The notes under the pieces: model-generated
The model's input: the letters and a program-made list of their open reading frames with translations, nothing else
The model's database searches: none
Told to the model about the DNA's origin: nothing
Translations under genes and position numbers: made by a program
Origin: Acidobacteriota bacterium
GTDB lineage: Bacteria > Acidobacteriota > Terriglobia > Terriglobales > Acidobacteriaceae
DNA length: 7,716 nucleotides
Assembly (NCBI GenBank): GCA_021846065.1
Contig: JAJZCP010000060.1
Location: 1-7,716, forward strand
Direction: 5' to 3'
Shown: positions 7,110-7,716 of the stretch, one piece after another
How the letters are laid out: every line of letters begins with the position of its first letter
How positions within the stretch are numbered: position 1 is the stretch's first letter

Positions 7110-7716
7110 CTAGCGAATGATCACAGGCGTATCCTGCGCCGAAACGATCACCGGATGCTGCTCGGAATCGAGTGCGCCGGGACGCACAAACGTAAGCTGG
7201 GTCGTGCCGGCCTGCTTCGCCTGGAAGGTGAGCATGCAAACCGTTCCCTTGCCATTGACTCCGGCAACACCCGGCGGACGCGAAGCCGCCAGCGTAATCA
7301 GCCCTGGCCCATCATCCCGATGGACCAGCGCCACAGCCTGTCCGTCCTGCTTCAGGAATCCACCGGCATCGATATTGACGAGCGACATCTTTGTCGCGTC
7401 ATAGTGAATTTGCAGCGGCACGGAATCGATCCCCGCGGCGTCGGCGATATTCACGGCCACCGAAAAAGTCTGACCGACGGTAGGCGGAGTGGCCGGTGGC
7501 GTCAGGCTCAACCCCACCACGCCGGGGCGCAAAGTGGCTGGTGGCGTGGCGCTGGCCGCTGCCTGCGGCGCCGCAGCTTTCGGCGCCGTCGGATCGGCGC
7601 TTTGATGCAACTCCGCCAATGCATTCGGAGCCGCCGCCGAAGCCGTCTGCCCGCGCAGAGAATTCGCCTCGGCGATCACGCCGCCCTGCGACTGCTGCAT
7701 CCCCATCGCCACGGGT
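7110..7716 (-). CDS. Cohesin-domain C-terminus of a probable type II secretin (GspD-like), cut by window edge
   Basis: Only the last 201 residues are visible and the frame is open at the right edge, so the GTG/ATG codons near 7712 are probably internal. A Gln/Ser/Ala stretch and an Ala/Pro-rich linker (about 7670-7520) lead into a cohesin-type beta-sandwich (about 7514-7130). Its recognisable features are TPPTVGQTFSVAVNIAD, a SVPLQIHYDATKMSL strand pair, GGFLKQDGQ, and GTVCMLTFQAKQAG followed by a Thr-rich strand. Secretin proteins of Acidobacteria-like bacteria often end in this domain after a Pro-rich linker, and the gene is followed by two pseudopilins. The secretin assignment is therefore an inference from context, because no secretin-core sequence lies in the window. 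Alternatively it is a separate secreted cohesin-domain protein. Cohesin domains bind dockerins in cellulosomes; fused to a secretin the role is unclear, perhaps assembly or surface interaction. Confidence 0.7.
   Translation of the reverse strand, partial: PVAMGMQQSQGGVIAEANSLRGQTASAAAPNALAELHQSADPTAPKAAAPQAAASATPPATLRPGVVGLSLTPPATPPTVGQTFSVAVNIADAAGIDSVPLQIHYDATKMSLVNIDAGGFLKQDGQAVALVHRDDGPGLITLAASRPPGVAGVNGKGTVCMLTFQAKQAGTTQLTFVRPGALDSEQHPVIVSAQDTPVIIR

Noticed and set aside
6097..7120. Plus-strand open frames opposite the pseudopilins
   Set aside because: The minus strand encodes two clear prepilin N-termini with processing sites and ribosome-binding sites, so these are shadows.

Overview
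The window is GC-rich, gene-dense bacterial chromosome. The gene types (housekeeping LonA, EngB/YsxC, a putative secretin tail carrying a cohesin domain, and two pseudopilins ending in Tyr-Ser-x-Trp) fit an Acidobacteriota (Terriglobia-like) genome best. That placement comes from family knowledge and overall character, not from a search. I see no tRNA, rRNA, CRISPR array, insertion sequence, phage gene or attachment site.

Layout. Positions 1-1163 (minus) hold an aldehyde dehydrogenase whose C-terminal part runs off the left edge. A divergent intergenic region of 289 nt follows (1164-1452), with a perfect inverted repeat and the lon leader. Then come three plus-strand genes: lon (1453-3864), a small membrane-anchored protein of unknown function 6 nt behind it (3871-4560), and engB (4703-5302), which probably starts at TTG. 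The engB tail overlaps the tail of a convergent minus-strand gene (5246-6049) by 57 nt. That protein looks like a free-standing, degenerate relative of the urocanase Rossmann-like domain. Upstream of it are a tandem 14-bp repeat and then a minus-strand cluster transcribed leftward from the right edge: the C-terminus of a probable secretin with a cohesin domain (7110-7716, cut), then two type II secretion-like pseudopilins (6603-7094 and 6175-6582) with gaps of 15 and 20 nt.

How the genes work together. The right-hand cluster reads as part of an envelope secretion or pilus-like machine, with an outer-membrane secretin and two pseudopilins that polymerise in the periplasm. The lon to engB stretch is housekeeping: protein quality control, an unknown membrane protein that may be co-expressed with Lon, and a ribosome-assembly GTPase. 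The aldehyde dehydrogenase is a separate metabolic gene.

I do not see a complete new system. The items most worth following are the urocanase-like orphan domain that has lost the NAD-binding glycine motif, the cohesin domain on the putative secretin with its pseudopilin pair, and the uncharacterised lon-linked membrane protein.
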